From Psychrobacter sp. BI730 (GTDB lineage: Bacteria > Pseudomonadota > Gammaproteobacteria > Pseudomonadales > Moraxellaceae), in assembly GCF_013414195.1 (NCBI RefSeq), contig NZ_JAATTV010000002.1, positions 62,001 through 126,000 on the forward strand: a DNA stretch of 64,000 nucleotides, given 5' to 3'. Positions 56,046 to 64,000 of this stretch are shown in pieces; the first letter of the stretch is position 1; each line of letters starts with the position of its first letter. The notes under the pieces were generated by a model. That model searched no databases. It was not told the DNA's origin and worked only from the letters and a program-made list of their open reading frames with translations. A program made the position numbers and the translations under genes.

Positions 56046-58244
56046 TTATAATTGATATAACCGTATAATGTTAGGGAAACCTAGCAGCGAGCGTAGTTCA
56101 CGGATACCCTGTGCTAAGTGGTTGCGACTACGTACCACGATATGAATAATGGTATCAGTATTGCGAACATCAACGGTTTCAACACCCATATTGAGCTGGC
56201 GTAAGTGATAGATAACTTCACTGATTTGCTCGTCACTAAGCGCAATAGAGAGCTTTAAATAAGCAGGAAAACGAATCTTACCGCTATTTTTCAGGTCATG
56301 CTCACCGATGTCGCCTTGTTTGACCGCATTGTCATTTCGCCAACGTAGCTGGATCACCTGATAAGGATTGTCTTTGCGGATATCGTCCAGTGAGAAGCAC
56401 TTATGACGGTGAACGACCAAACCATGACGTGATAAATGGCCTACGATAGGGTCGCCATATATTGGATGACAACAATTAGCAAAATCAAGCTCGACGCCAG
56501 CAGCATTCGCAATCAGCTGTTGCGGTTGGGTCATATCATCGCTATGTACTTTTGCCTGTAGATCGCTCAGCTCATCACTAAACAAGCGTGTCACGACTAA
56601 TTGAGGAAGTAGCGTACCTGAGCTTATTTGTTCAAATAACGCATCTTTTTCAGTTAGGCCGCGCCATTCAGTCAGGTCTTTCCAGTCAGCATCTGTCAAG
56701 TCATCAAAACTTTTCTGATGCGTTCTGAGCGCACGATCTAATGCTTGCCTGCCATGGTGTTGTTTATCAGCAACAGATAAGTCTTTGAACCAACGTAAAA
56801 TCTCTTCACGAGCTTTGTTAGTCACTACAAATCCCAACCACTCAGCTTTTGGTTCTGAGTGACTGTTTACTTCTATCTCAACGGACTGTCCATTTTTTAC
56901 CACGGTGCCGAGCTTTGCAGCTTTACCATCGATATTTGCACCAACGGCAACGTTACCAATCATAGGCCCGACCGCGTAGGCAAAATCTAGCGCGGTTGCA
57001 CCCTGTGGAAGCTCGTAAGCACGCCCTTGAGGACTGTAGCAAATTATTTTACTAGAGTGCAGGTAATCCATCAGCTCATTAATAGTAGAGACTGCTGCTG
57101 AAAAATCAGGACTGTTTTCATTCAGATTGTCTTCATCGACCAAATCTTTCATGTTGCGCAATGACGCTTGGATAACCGACTGACTGACATCAGATGCGTG
57201 CTCTGCGCCGATGACCCCAAGTCTTGCAGCGCTCTGCATTTGCTTGGTCAATATAGTAACTTTTACCACGTCATTATCACGCTCATAGATGAGGGTGAGG
57301 GATTGGTTACCACCTGGCAGCGGACGACGAATATTATCCGCAATATGGGTATCATCAATCTGATATTTTTTGATTAGATAATAGGCTAGCTTGTCGCAGG
57401 CTTCGATATTGTCGAGGACGATTTCAAACGCATAGTGACGTAGTAGCGCATTAATCTCACCGCGATTGCGGAAAAACTGACGATATATGACCACGCTATT
57501 GTCTAAGACTTTGACCAGACCATTGAGATCCAAGTTATTTAGCACGATACTTAAATAACGATGAATGGACTCTCTTTGAAAGTTACGTCCAAGCCCATGC
57601 TGTAGCAGTTTATCGGACAGCTTGTTGTACATATCAGAGTCTAAATTGCGATAACACAATACTTCGATATAGTCAGCAATATCATTCAGACCCATTAATC
57701 GGGCAAATGGCACATAAAAATCCAAGGTTTCTTGAGCTGTGGTGCGTTGCTTCTCAGGACGTACTGCGTCAAGCGTAGACATATTATGTAGACGGTCAGC
57801 AAGCTTGATAATGAGTACACGCGGATCAGCGAGAGTGGCGGTTAAAATTTTATGAAAGGTGGCCGCTTTATTCTGCTGCTTGTTATGTGAAGAGGACTTT
57901 AGCTTGGTCACACCATCGACCAATCTTGATACAGTTTCACCATAACGCTGCTTGATTTGCTCATCACTAACTTCGGTGTCTTCGACCGTATCATGCAGGA
58001 TTGCTGCAATGATGGTGTCTCTATCTAAGCGAAAGCCCGCTAGTATCTCAGCGACAGCGATTGGATGCGTGATATAAGGTTCCCCTGATTTGCGCTTGTC
58101 TTTAATGTGCGCAATATCTCCGAACTCACAAGCATCAACAATATCACGGCGCTCAGCAGCAGTGAGATAACCTACCGAACGTAGTAAATTATATTGAGCA
58201 TCATCGACGAGGTGATGACTGAGTTTGGGTAGGGTTTGACTCAT
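56046..58244 (-). CDS. spoT: SpoT-like (p)ppGpp hydrolase with degenerate synthetase domain
   Basis: 732 residues. The HD hydrolase domain looks intact: THPIAVAEIL (His60), ILHDTVEDTEVS (His84, Asp85, Glu88, Asp89) and IIKLADRLHNMSTL. The synthetase domain (about 225-355) is decayed: where SpoT/RelA have an Asp in the D-x-Y-AFR block this protein has LLRHYAFEIV (Arg269); GYQSLHT is GNQSLTL (313-318) and the VEVQIRT strand is VKVTILT (327-333), losing the catalytic Glu. TGS (about 397-460), helical and C-terminal ACT (about 655-732) domains follow. So it should degrade but not make (p)ppGpp; a separate RelA must be the synthetase. Known as a trait of Moraxellaceae SpoT. Confidence 0.93.
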   Translation of the reverse strand: MSQTLPKLSHHLVDDAQYNLLRSVGYLTAAERRDIVDACEFGDIAHIKDKRKSGEPYITHPIAVAEILAGFRLDRDTIIAAILHDTVEDTEVSDEQIKQRYGETVSRLVDGVTKLKSSSHNKQQNKAATFHKILTATLADPRVLIIKLADRLHNMSTLDAVRPEKQRTTAQETLDFYVPFARLMGLNDIADYIEVLCYRNLDSDMYNKLSDKLLQHGLGRNFQRESIHRYLSIVLNNLDLNGLVKVLDNSVVIYRQFFRNRGEINALLRHYAFEIVLDNIEACDKLAYYLIKKYQIDDTHIADNIRRPLPGGNQSLTLIYERDNDVVKVTILTKQMQSAARLGVIGAEHASDVSQSVIQASLRNMKDLVDEDNLNENSPDFSAAVSTINELMDYLHSSKIICYSPQGRAYELPQGATALDFAYAVGPMIGNVAVGANIDGKAAKLGTVVKNGQSVEIEVNSHSEPKAEWLGFVVTNKAREEILRWFKDLSVADKQHHGRQALDRALRTHQKSFDDLTDADWKDLTEWRGLTEKDALFEQISSGTLLPQLVVTRLFSDELSDLQAKVHSDDMTQPQQLIANAAGVELDFANCCHPIYGDPIVGHLSRHGLVVHRHKCFSLDDIRKDNPYQVIQLRWRNDNAVKQGDIGEHDLKNSGKIRFPAYLKLSIALSDEQISEVIYHLRQLNMGVETVDVRNTDTIIHIVVRSRNHLAQGIRELRSLLGFPNIIRLYQL

Positions 58245-58583
58245 AAAATAATGATCCTATTTTCCATGACCTACTTGTTGGGCCACTTACCGAAGCAAAT
58301 GGAGGCTAAATAATGACCTACCATACAAAACTTAAGGATGAGTACGCCATTCTCTAATTAATCGCAAATCGCTTTCAATGTCAACTGATAAGCGTGTGGG
58401 CGATGAAAAAATTTCACTCAGTGGTCTATTTTGGGGATAAATGGTGACCAAAATAGCCAATACATTATTATCACAACCAAAAAACCACAGCCTATGCTGT
58501 GGTCTCTATAGTTGATCAAGATGTGTATTTATTTTATAAAAACACTATTGTCTCTATAAAATACATCTTATCAAAACAGCCTA
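58245..58583. other. spoT promoter region
   Basis: 339 bases between rpoZ and spoT, with the rpoZ terminator at its right end (58479-58503). spoT must therefore start from its own promoter here, unlike in E. coli. Confidence 0.55.
58479..58503 (-). terminator. Terminator of rpoZ (minus strand)
   Basis: ACCACAGC (58484-58491) / GCTGTGGT (58496-58503), loop CTAT, six A at 58479-58484 forming the T-run on the minus strand. Confidence 0.9.
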
Positions 58584-58844
58584 TTAGAAGCTGTGGTCGC
58601 CTGACAATGCTAAATCTAATGAGCTAGTAGCAAAATTATGCTCTGGCTGATTTAGAATGTCGCGTGTGATTTTGCCAGCGGCAATTTCACGTAGTGCCAA
58701 TACTGTAGGCTTGTCGTTATCAACGTCAACCAACGGCTCGGCAATACCTTTGGCCAATTGACGGGCGCGTTTGCTTGCGACCAAAATTAGCTCAAAGCGA
58801 TTATCAACATTATCCAAACAATCTTCAATCGTCACTCGTGCCAT
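58584..58844 (-). CDS. rpoZ: RNA polymerase omega subunit
   Basis: 86 residues, starting [30 protein letters not shown] in the typical way (residues 1-30). Helps fold and hold the beta-prime subunit and, in E. coli, forms part of a ppGpp binding site. Lies 164 bases behind gmk, in the conserved gmk-rpoZ-spoT order. Confidence 0.96.
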   Translation of the reverse strand: MARVTIEDCLDNVDNRFELILVASKRARQLAKGIAEPLVDVDNDKPTVLALREIAAGKITRDILNQPEHNFATSSLDLALSGDHSF

Positions 58845-59008
58845 AAATAGCTACCTCGGTTGTTTTTATTAGTAACGGACCTTGCCCGCCACTCAATAAA
58901 AATAATATCAAAAATATAAAGGGGGATAGCTAAATATTATAGCATTTTTTGCCAAGTCGCGTAGTTGCTTTTTATATCTACTTACGAGATTAGCTGCTTG
59001 TGCGTAGT

Positions 59009-59635
59009 TTACTCTTCTACCTGAGTGTTTAGCAAGTTGCTAATCGTACGATGATAGCGCTGCTGCTGACGGCTAAGTGTCTGCCTGTCGGCCACGATAA
59101 TAGCTTTTAGCTCAGCTAAGGCTACATCAAAATTATCATTGATCACTACATAGTCAGCATTCACATATTGTGCCATTTCGGTGACCGCCCCAGCTAGACG
59201 GCGCTCTATAACTTCTACAGAATCCTGCGCGCGGGTTGAGAGACGTTGACGTAATGTCGCAATGCTAGGTGGTAGAATAAAAACCATAACGGCATCGGGA
59301 AAGATATTTCTGATTTGCGTCGCGCCTTGCCAGTCAATCTCCAAAATAACGTCGATACCCGCCGCTAGCTGATTACGTACACTTTCCTCTGATGTGCCAT
59401 AATAATTACCAAATACTTCAGCATGCTCTAGAAATAGACCCGCATTAATACCATTGGTAAAACTATCGGTATCTGTGAAATGATAGTGCTGTCCGTCAAT
59501 CTCGCCTGGGCGTGGTGCGCGAGTCGTATGTGAGACGCTGACAGTCAAGTCATTGGTGGTCGCAAGCAATTGCTTAACCAGTGAGGTCTTGCCAGTACCT
59601 GAAGCGGCAGTAACGATGAATAATGAACCTGTCAT
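59009..59635 (-). CDS. gmk: Guanylate kinase
   Basis: GMP to GDP conversion. 208 residues; P-loop [16 protein letters not shown] at about residue 8 (the canonical loop is SGAGKS, here SGTGKT), [17 protein letters not shown] for GMP binding, and [12 protein letters not shown]. First of the gmk-rpoZ series; the 164-base gap before rpoZ has no clear terminator. Divergent from ispH. Confidence 0.96.
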   Translation of the reverse strand: MTGSLFIVTAASGTGKTSLVKQLLATTNDLTVSVSHTTRAPRPGEIDGQHYHFTDTDSFTNGINAGLFLEHAEVFGNYYGTSEESVRNQLAAGIDVILEIDWQGATQIRNIFPDAVMVFILPPSIATLRQRLSTRAQDSVEVIERRLAGAVTEMAQYVNADYVVINDNFDVALAELKAIIVADRQTLSRQQQRYHRTISNLLNTQVEE

Positions 59636-60008
59636 ACAATTTATCCTAATAGAAGGTGTCTTGGTAACTTGTAAAATGTATCGTAATAAATGCGTGTTGA
59701 TAAAAAGTTAAGCAGTGCCTCAGTCAAAAACAAAGACTGGAAAAAATAAAAAACGCCATCATGTATGGCGATAGAAATTATAATAGATGCATTATTATAA
59801 ACTGCTTTTATACAAGTTAAAGCTGGTTTTGCAATATGTCGTAAGTATGCTGAGGTTTGCCCACAAAATATTGCTATGAGTAGACAGCTATTTTAGAGAG
59901 CGACAAAAGCAAATTATGCTAAAGTAGAGCATTGATTTCGCCCCAACTTTTGAATAAAAAATTCAAAAATACGTTTTAACTATAAATTATCCAATGATAG
60001 GCCTTTTT
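59636..60008. other. Divergent region gmk / ispH with a minus-strand terminator-like hairpin
   Basis: 373 bases. At 59741-59770 CGCCAT / ATGGCG with a 5-base loop is bordered by AAAAAATAAAAAA, i.e. a T-run on the minus strand, although no minus-strand gene lies upstream of it. The rest is AT-rich and should carry the promoters of gmk and ispH. Confidence 0.5.
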
Positions 60009-60965
60009 ATGCAAATTTATCTTGCCAATCCCCGTGGATTTTGTGCTGGTGTGGACCGTGCAATTGCGATTGTTAATGAAGCATTGACACGTTTTGAGCC
60101 GCCCATTTATGTCCGTCATGAAGTTGTGCATAATAAGTTTGTGGTGTCAGACTTGGCCAATCGTGGTGCGGTATTCGTTGAAGAGCTTCATGAAGTACCA
60201 GACGGCTCTATCGTTATTTTCTCCGCTCATGGGGTTTCTAAAGCAGTCGAAGATGAAGCTGAGCGCCGAGATTTGACTGTGTTTGATGCAACATGCCCGT
60301 TGGTAACTAAAGTACATATCGAAGTAGCAAAGTTTGCGCAAGATGGGATGGATGCAGTGTTAATTGGACATGCAGGACACCCAGAAGTCGAAGGCACGAT
60401 GGGGCGCTTCAATCGTCGCCATGGTGGGCAGATTCATCTGGTCGAAGATGAAGGTGATGTGGCCGCATTGACTGTACAAGATGCTGAACGCTTGGCATTT
60501 GTGACTCAGACAACTTTGTCGATGGATGATACTGCGCGCGTTATCGATGCACTGCGTGAAAAATTCCCTAGTATCCAAGGCCCTCGCAAAGACGACATTT
60601 GCTATGCTACTCAAAACCGCCAAGATGCGGTAAAAGATTTGGCCAGTCGCTGTGAAGTAGTCTTGGTAGTTGGTTCACCAAACTCATCAAACTCTAATCG
60701 CTTGCGAGAGCTGGCTGAGCGTATGAATTGCCGTGCGTATTTAATTGATAATGCCAGTGAGATGGACAAGCGTTGGTTAGATTGTGTGCAGAGTATAGGC
60801 GTGACCGCTGGTGCATCCGCGCCCGAAGTGTTGATCCAAGAAGTATTGCAACAGTTGCAAGACTGGGGTGGCGATCTACCTAGTGAGCTATCTGGTATTG
60901 AAGAAAATGTGACGTTTAGTTTGCCGAAAGCGTTGCGGATACCTGTTACTCAGGTTGGTAAGTAA
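60009..60965 (+). CDS. ispH: 4-hydroxy-3-methylbut-2-enyl diphosphate reductase IspH
   Basis: Last step of the non-mevalonate isoprenoid pathway, iron-sulfur enzyme. Start taken at 60009 ([18 protein letters not shown]), giving 318 residues; an ATG at 59994 adds five residues. The three cluster cysteines are in [20 protein letters not shown] and [10 protein letters not shown]; the catalytic EGT..G region is VEGTMGRF and the substrate loop [10 protein letters not shown]. Normal length. Confidence 0.96.
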   Translation: MQIYLANPRGFCAGVDRAIAIVNEALTRFEPPIYVRHEVVHNKFVVSDLANRGAVFVEELHEVPDGSIVIFSAHGVSKAVEDEAERRDLTVFDATCPLVTKVHIEVAKFAQDGMDAVLIGHAGHPEVEGTMGRFNRRHGGQIHLVEDEGDVAALTVQDAERLAFVTQTTLSMDDTARVIDALREKFPSIQGPRKDDICYATQNRQDAVKDLASRCEVVLVVGSPNSSNSNRLRELAERMNCRAYLIDNASEMDKRWLDCVQSIGVTAGASAPEVLIQEVLQQLQDWGGDLPSELSGIEENVTFSLPKALRIPVTQVGK

Positions 60966-61018
60966 CTAATATTCGTGTTTGTATTTGTATGAACCATCAT
61001 TGATATGGATAAGGTCGC

Positions 61019-61267
61019 ATGAAAGAACCAAAAGCCAGATTTGTATTGGCAGAGGCCACGCTCGCTGAAGTCAACAAGCAACTAAAACTCAATATGCTAG
61101 TGATGGCAGCAGTGGTTTTCGTATTGTTTATGAATATCATGAAGTTTATGGCAGAAAAAAGCTTTTTCTACGCGATGCTCGCAGTAGTTATGATCTGTTT
61201 ATTATTCTTCTTACAAAAAGCTCGCCGTATTCTCACGCTAAGAAAACAAGAGCTTATCCATAAATAG
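61019..61267 (+). CDS. Small membrane protein, two helices
   Basis: 82 residues; a polar N-terminus with AEATLAEVNKQLKLN, two hydrophobic helices (about 26-42 and 48-64) and a basic tail QKARRILTLRKQELIHK, so N- and C-terminus probably face the cytoplasm. Not recognised. It lies 53 bases behind ispH on the same strand and 54 bases before the thioesterase gene, so the three may form one transcript. Confidence 0.65.
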   Translation: MKEPKARFVLAEATLAEVNKQLKLNMLVMAAVVFVLFMNIMKFMAEKSFFYAMLAVVMICLLFFLQKARRILTLRKQELIHK

Positions 61268-61321
61268 AAAGTACAAGCATAAATAAAAAATACAAGTGAA
61301 AGTGCCAAATATAGGATAGCT

Positions 61322-62137
61322 ATGACTGCTTATTACAAATTTATCAAACGAGAATTACAAGAAGACGGTGTCAGTGTGGCGCATTATCAGCCAACCAAGC
61401 ATGCTCAAGGTGCTTGGAATGAGCATGAGCAGCACATGGCACCAGCAACAGGCCTACTGACAGCTGAGATCAACAGCTTTGCGCCACAACCTAATCTTCG
61501 TATCGCACGTGTGAGCCTTGATATCTTGGGGTTAATACCGCTTGACGATTTTACTATTACTACTCGCTGTATCCGACCGGGCAAGACTATTGAGCTGGTC
61601 GAAGCGGTCATGAGTAGCCGTGGCCGCGATGCCATCATTGCAAGAGCATGGCGACTTATTACTCAAGATACCAGTGAGATTGCTGGACTTGAAGATCAAC
61701 CAGCAGAATACAAACCTGAAGAGTTGCCAGTTTGGGAAGGCATGAAAGGCTGGCCGGGCGGCTTTATCGAAAGCGTACGTCTAGTAGCGACAGAAGACCG
61801 TCGCTCTGGTCGCGGTATGGTATGGATTACCAATGATCTCGACATGATTGAAGGCGAGGCTACTGATGATTTGGTGCATCTATTAGGTATGGTCGATACT
61901 GCCAATGGTGTTGTACCAAGATTGGGTCTTGGTTTATCTAAGTTAGAATGGATGTTTCCCAATACGGATTTGCAAATCCATATGCATCGCTCGCCAAAAG
62001 GTCGCTGGCTCGGTATCGAGGCTGTACAACAATATGGCGATGATGGTATCGGATTGACCAGTGCGGTACTGCACGATGTATACGGCCCTTTTGGTCGTAG
62101 TGAGCAAATCCTTACTATTCGTCCGATGCCACGTTAA
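61322..62137 (+). CDS. Thioesterase-superfamily protein (double hotdog)
   Basis: 271 residues. The first half has TKHAQGAWNEHEQHMAPATG and RVSLDILGLIPLDDFTITTR (about 25-88), the pattern of TesB-like acyl-CoA thioesterases; the second half ITNDLDMIEGEATDDLVHLLGMVDTANGV (about 177-205) forms the second hotdog with the conserved Asp. Such proteins hydrolyse medium or long acyl-CoA; the actual substrate is unknown. Cytoplasmic, no signal peptide. Confidence 0.8.
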   Translation: MTAYYKFIKRELQEDGVSVAHYQPTKHAQGAWNEHEQHMAPATGLLTAEINSFAPQPNLRIARVSLDILGLIPLDDFTITTRCIRPGKTIELVEAVMSSRGRDAIIARAWRLITQDTSEIAGLEDQPAEYKPEELPVWEGMKGWPGGFIESVRLVATEDRRSGRGMVWITNDLDMIEGEATDDLVHLLGMVDTANGVVPRLGLGLSKLEWMFPNTDLQIHMHRSPKGRWLGIEAVQQYGDDGIGLTSAVLHDVYGPFGRSEQILTIRPMPR

Positions 62138-62303
62138 AGGATCAAGAGTCATTCGGCTTATAGTTTTGAAAAATAAAACAATGCGTTGTAATCAATTAAT
62201 TATACAAATGTTGGAGAAATGGTTTTAATAGTGGTTAACAAGACAATATTACTGAAAAGATAATATTACTAACAAGCCGATGTTAATCGACATAGAGATT
62301 ACT

Positions 62304-62378
62304 ATGAAAACCCATACGCAATTTTCAAAAAAGCTGACGACTCTCTGGGATATATTGATAGAAGCATATTCAGAATAG
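62304..62378 (+). CDS. Possible small ORF upstream of a strong terminator
   Basis: 24 codons from ATG 62304 to TAG 62376-62378, charged then amphipathic (TLWDILIEAYSE at the end). It sits in a 500-base gap that ends in a real-looking terminator at 62445-62478, so something short is probably transcribed. Another frame over the same bases encodes a hydrophobic IVAVVCALVAIS run but has no start codon. The ribosome binding site is poor (AGAGATTACT), so this remains a weak call. Confidence 0.25.
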   Translation: MKTHTQFSKKLTTLWDILIEAYSE

Positions 62379-62444
62379 TTGCTGTCGTTTGCGCTTTGGT
62401 TGCTATATCAGGAAATAACTGAGCAAATAAATAACTGACACCAG

Positions 62445-62478
62445 AACACCGCCTTGGTAAACAAGCGCGGTGTTTTTT
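62445..62478 (+). terminator. Intrinsic terminator ahead of htpG
   Basis: AACACCGC (62445-62452) / GCGGTGTT (62467-62474), the stem continuing inward with CTTG / CAAG, then TTTTTT. It ends either the thioesterase transcript or a short RNA. Confidence 0.88.
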
Positions 62479-62640
62479 ATGGAATAAAGATTTTGAGCTT
62501 GAATTTTTTCTCAATGCCCCTATTAGTATAGACAGTTTAACGGTATTGCATACGGCAGGTTCTCTAACATTATTAGAGCATCTTTGGTGAGTGTATCGTT
62601 ATCTGATAATAGGTCTTTCATAGAATTTAAAGGAGTTTTT

Positions 62641-64000
62641 ATGAGTGAAGCAACTCAAGCTGAAGGTCTGAATCCAGAATTAAAAAAACATACGTTTGAA
62701 GCGGAAGTGGCGCAGTTACTGCATTTGGTAACGCATTCACTATATTCTAACGCTGATATTTTTGTCCGTGAGTTGGTATCTAATGCGTCGGATGCTTGTG
62801 ACAAGTTGCGCTTTGAAGGCACAAATGATGACAGCCTTTATGAAGATGATGGCGAATTAAAAATCCGCATCGCTGTTGACGAAGCTGCCAAAACTATTAC
62901 CTTTACCGACAATGGTATTGGTATGAACGAAGCCGATGCAATCGAAAACTTAGGTACGATTGCTAAGTCAGGCACCAAAGCATTTTTGGATAAACTGTCT
63001 GAATCACAAAAGCAAGACGGTCAATTGATTGGTCAGTTCGGTGTTGGTTTCTACTCTGGTTTTATCGTCGCTGATACCATCAGTGTTGAATCACGTAAAG
63101 CGGGTGAGCCTGCTGATAAAGGCGTGCGCTGGGTATCAGATGGTACTGGTAGCTTTACTGTTGAGCCTATTACCAAAGACACGCGCGGTACGGCCATTAC
63201 TTTGCACCTAAAAGAAGAATATAGCGAGGGCGAAGATAACTATCTAGATCGCAGCAAAATTAAGCGTTTGGTCAATAAATACTCTGACCATATCAGTTTG
63301 CCAATTCAAATGCGTAAAGAGATTTGGCAAGAAGATGTAAAAGAAGACGAGAACGACGACACGCCTGCTGGTGGCGAGATGGTACTCACTGATGAGTGGG
63401 AAACAATCAATAAAGCCAGTGCACTATGGACTCGCTCTAGCTCTGAAATTGAAGACGACGAGTATGTCGATTTTTATAAGAATATCTCTTATGACATGGA
63501 CGCGCCGCTTACTTGGACGCATAACCGTGTCGAAGGCCGCGTACAGTATACACAGCTACTATATATCCCTAAAAAAGCGCCAGTCGATCTATATACTCGT
63601 GAGCAGCAGCATGGTCTAAAGCTTTATGTGAAACGCGTCTTTATCATGGACGAAGCTGAGCAATTGCTACCGATGTATTTGCGTTTTGTGAAAGGTGTGA
63701 TTGATTCAGCAGACTTGCCATTGAACGTGAGCCGTGAGCTATTACAAGAGTCACGTGATGTAAAATCTATTCGTGAAGGTAACGCTCGCCGTATCTTGAC
63801 GCTGCTTGCAAGTCTTGCCAATAGCGAAGACAGTGACAAGCAAGAAAAATTTGCACAGTTCTATGCAGAGTTCGGTGATGTCATCAAAGAAGGTTTAGGC
63901 GAAGACGTAGGCAATCAAGAACGTATTGCTAAGCTATTGCGTTATACAACTAGCACCCAAGATGGTTTGGTAACAAGCTTTGAAGATTATAAAGGTCGTA
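62641..64000 (+). CDS. htpG: Chaperone HtpG (Hsp90), N-terminal part, runs off the window
   Basis: About 453 codons are present, no stop before the edge. The GHKL ATPase domain is clear: [21 protein letters not shown] with the catalytic Glu, [15 protein letters not shown] (Asp binding ATP), [12 protein letters not shown] and [15 protein letters not shown]; the middle domain shows [19 protein letters not shown] and [17 protein letters not shown] with the Arg that contacts ATP. AAAGGAG stands just before the ATG. A heat-shock promoter would be expected upstream but I cannot fix it. Confidence 0.96.
   Translation, partial: MSEATQAEGLNPELKKHTFEAEVAQLLHLVTHSLYSNADIFVRELVSNASDACDKLRFEGTNDDSLYEDDGELKIRIAVDEAAKTITFTDNGIGMNEADAIENLGTIAKSGTKAFLDKLSESQKQDGQLIGQFGVGFYSGFIVADTISVESRKAGEPADKGVRWVSDGTGSFTVEPITKDTRGTAITLHLKEEYSEGEDNYLDRSKIKRLVNKYSDHISLPIQMRKEIWQEDVKEDENDDTPAGGEMVLTDEWETINKASALWTRSSSEIEDDEYVDFYKNISYDMDAPLTWTHNRVEGRVQYTQLLYIPKKAPVDLYTREQQHGLKLYVKRVFIMDEAEQLLPMYLRFVKGVIDSADLPLNVSRELLQESRDVKSIREGNARRILTLLASLANSEDSDKQEKFAQFYAEFGDVIKEGLGEDVGNQERIAKLLRYTTSTQDGLVTSFEDYKGR

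Noticed and set aside
1..64000. tRNA, rRNA or known riboswitch genes
   Set aside because: Scanning the intergenic stretches by eye I found no cloverleaf with CCA end, no rRNA sequence and no riboswitch core; a covariance-model search would be needed to exclude them fully.

Overview
The window reads as chromosomal backbone of a gammaproteobacterium of the family Moraxellaceae, most likely Psychrobacter. The reasons are the protein sequences themselves, a SpoT with a decayed synthetase domain as known from Acinetobacter relatives, the mid-to-low GC with AT-rich spacers, and gene neighbourhoods such as lpxC next to a dciA-like gene and gmk-rpoZ-spoT-ridA-priA. I see no rRNA, tRNA, CRISPR array, prophage or obvious defence island. 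This genus call is inference from sequence feel, not a database match.

Layout. 1-9.4 kb: end of a LysE-type exporter, a 790-bp AT-rich spacer, an RNA ligase (rtcB) followed by a long hairpin and a small basic protein, miaB, a Slt lytic transglycosylase, an RNase T2-like protein that has lost its catalytic residues, and malate dehydrogenase. 9.7-17.9 kb: DUF2789, ribF, a GNAT acetyltransferase, a DUF4878-like lipoprotein, murJ, an orphan membrane-anchored gene, ampD and a large DUF4105/beta-barrel-like envelope protein. 18-31 kb: an SDR protein, an unknown gene, pyrE, gshB and then a partial division and cell-wall cluster murG-murC-ddlB-ftsQ-ftsA-ftsZ-lpxC. 31-40.7 kb: dciA-like gene, a CHAP amidase, a DOMON-like protein, yhbY, rlmE, ftsH, a 289-bp MITE-like element, folP, sdhE, a ygfX-like gene and a YidB-like protein. 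40.9-41.9 kb: an IS630-family insertion sequence whose transposase needs a frameshift. 42-53 kb: DASS anion symporter, recX and recA, a 1-kb spacer with DnaA-box-like sites, trmB, a DUF2628 protein with a pilin-like tail, a Kef-type antiporter, an unknown gene and a CDF metal exporter. 53-64 kb: priA, ridA, spoT, rpoZ, gmk, ispH, a small membrane protein, a thioesterase and the start of htpG.

Functionally much of the window serves the envelope and division: precursor synthesis (murG, murC, ddlB), lipid II flipping (murJ), septum assembly (ftsQAZ), lipid A commitment (lpxC, with FtsH as the likely controlling protease), and wall turnover and recycling (slt, ampD, CHAP protein). A second theme is RNA and stress: rtcB, miaB, rlmE, yhbY, trmB, rpoZ, spoT, htpG. 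A third is DNA maintenance: recA-recX, priA, dciA.

No complete undescribed system stands out. The observations most worth checking are the dead RNase T2 homologue, the structured spacer behind rtcB, the DnaA-box cluster between recA and trmB, the MITE between ftsH and folP, the DUF2628-pilin fusion and the long disordered N-terminus of RecX.
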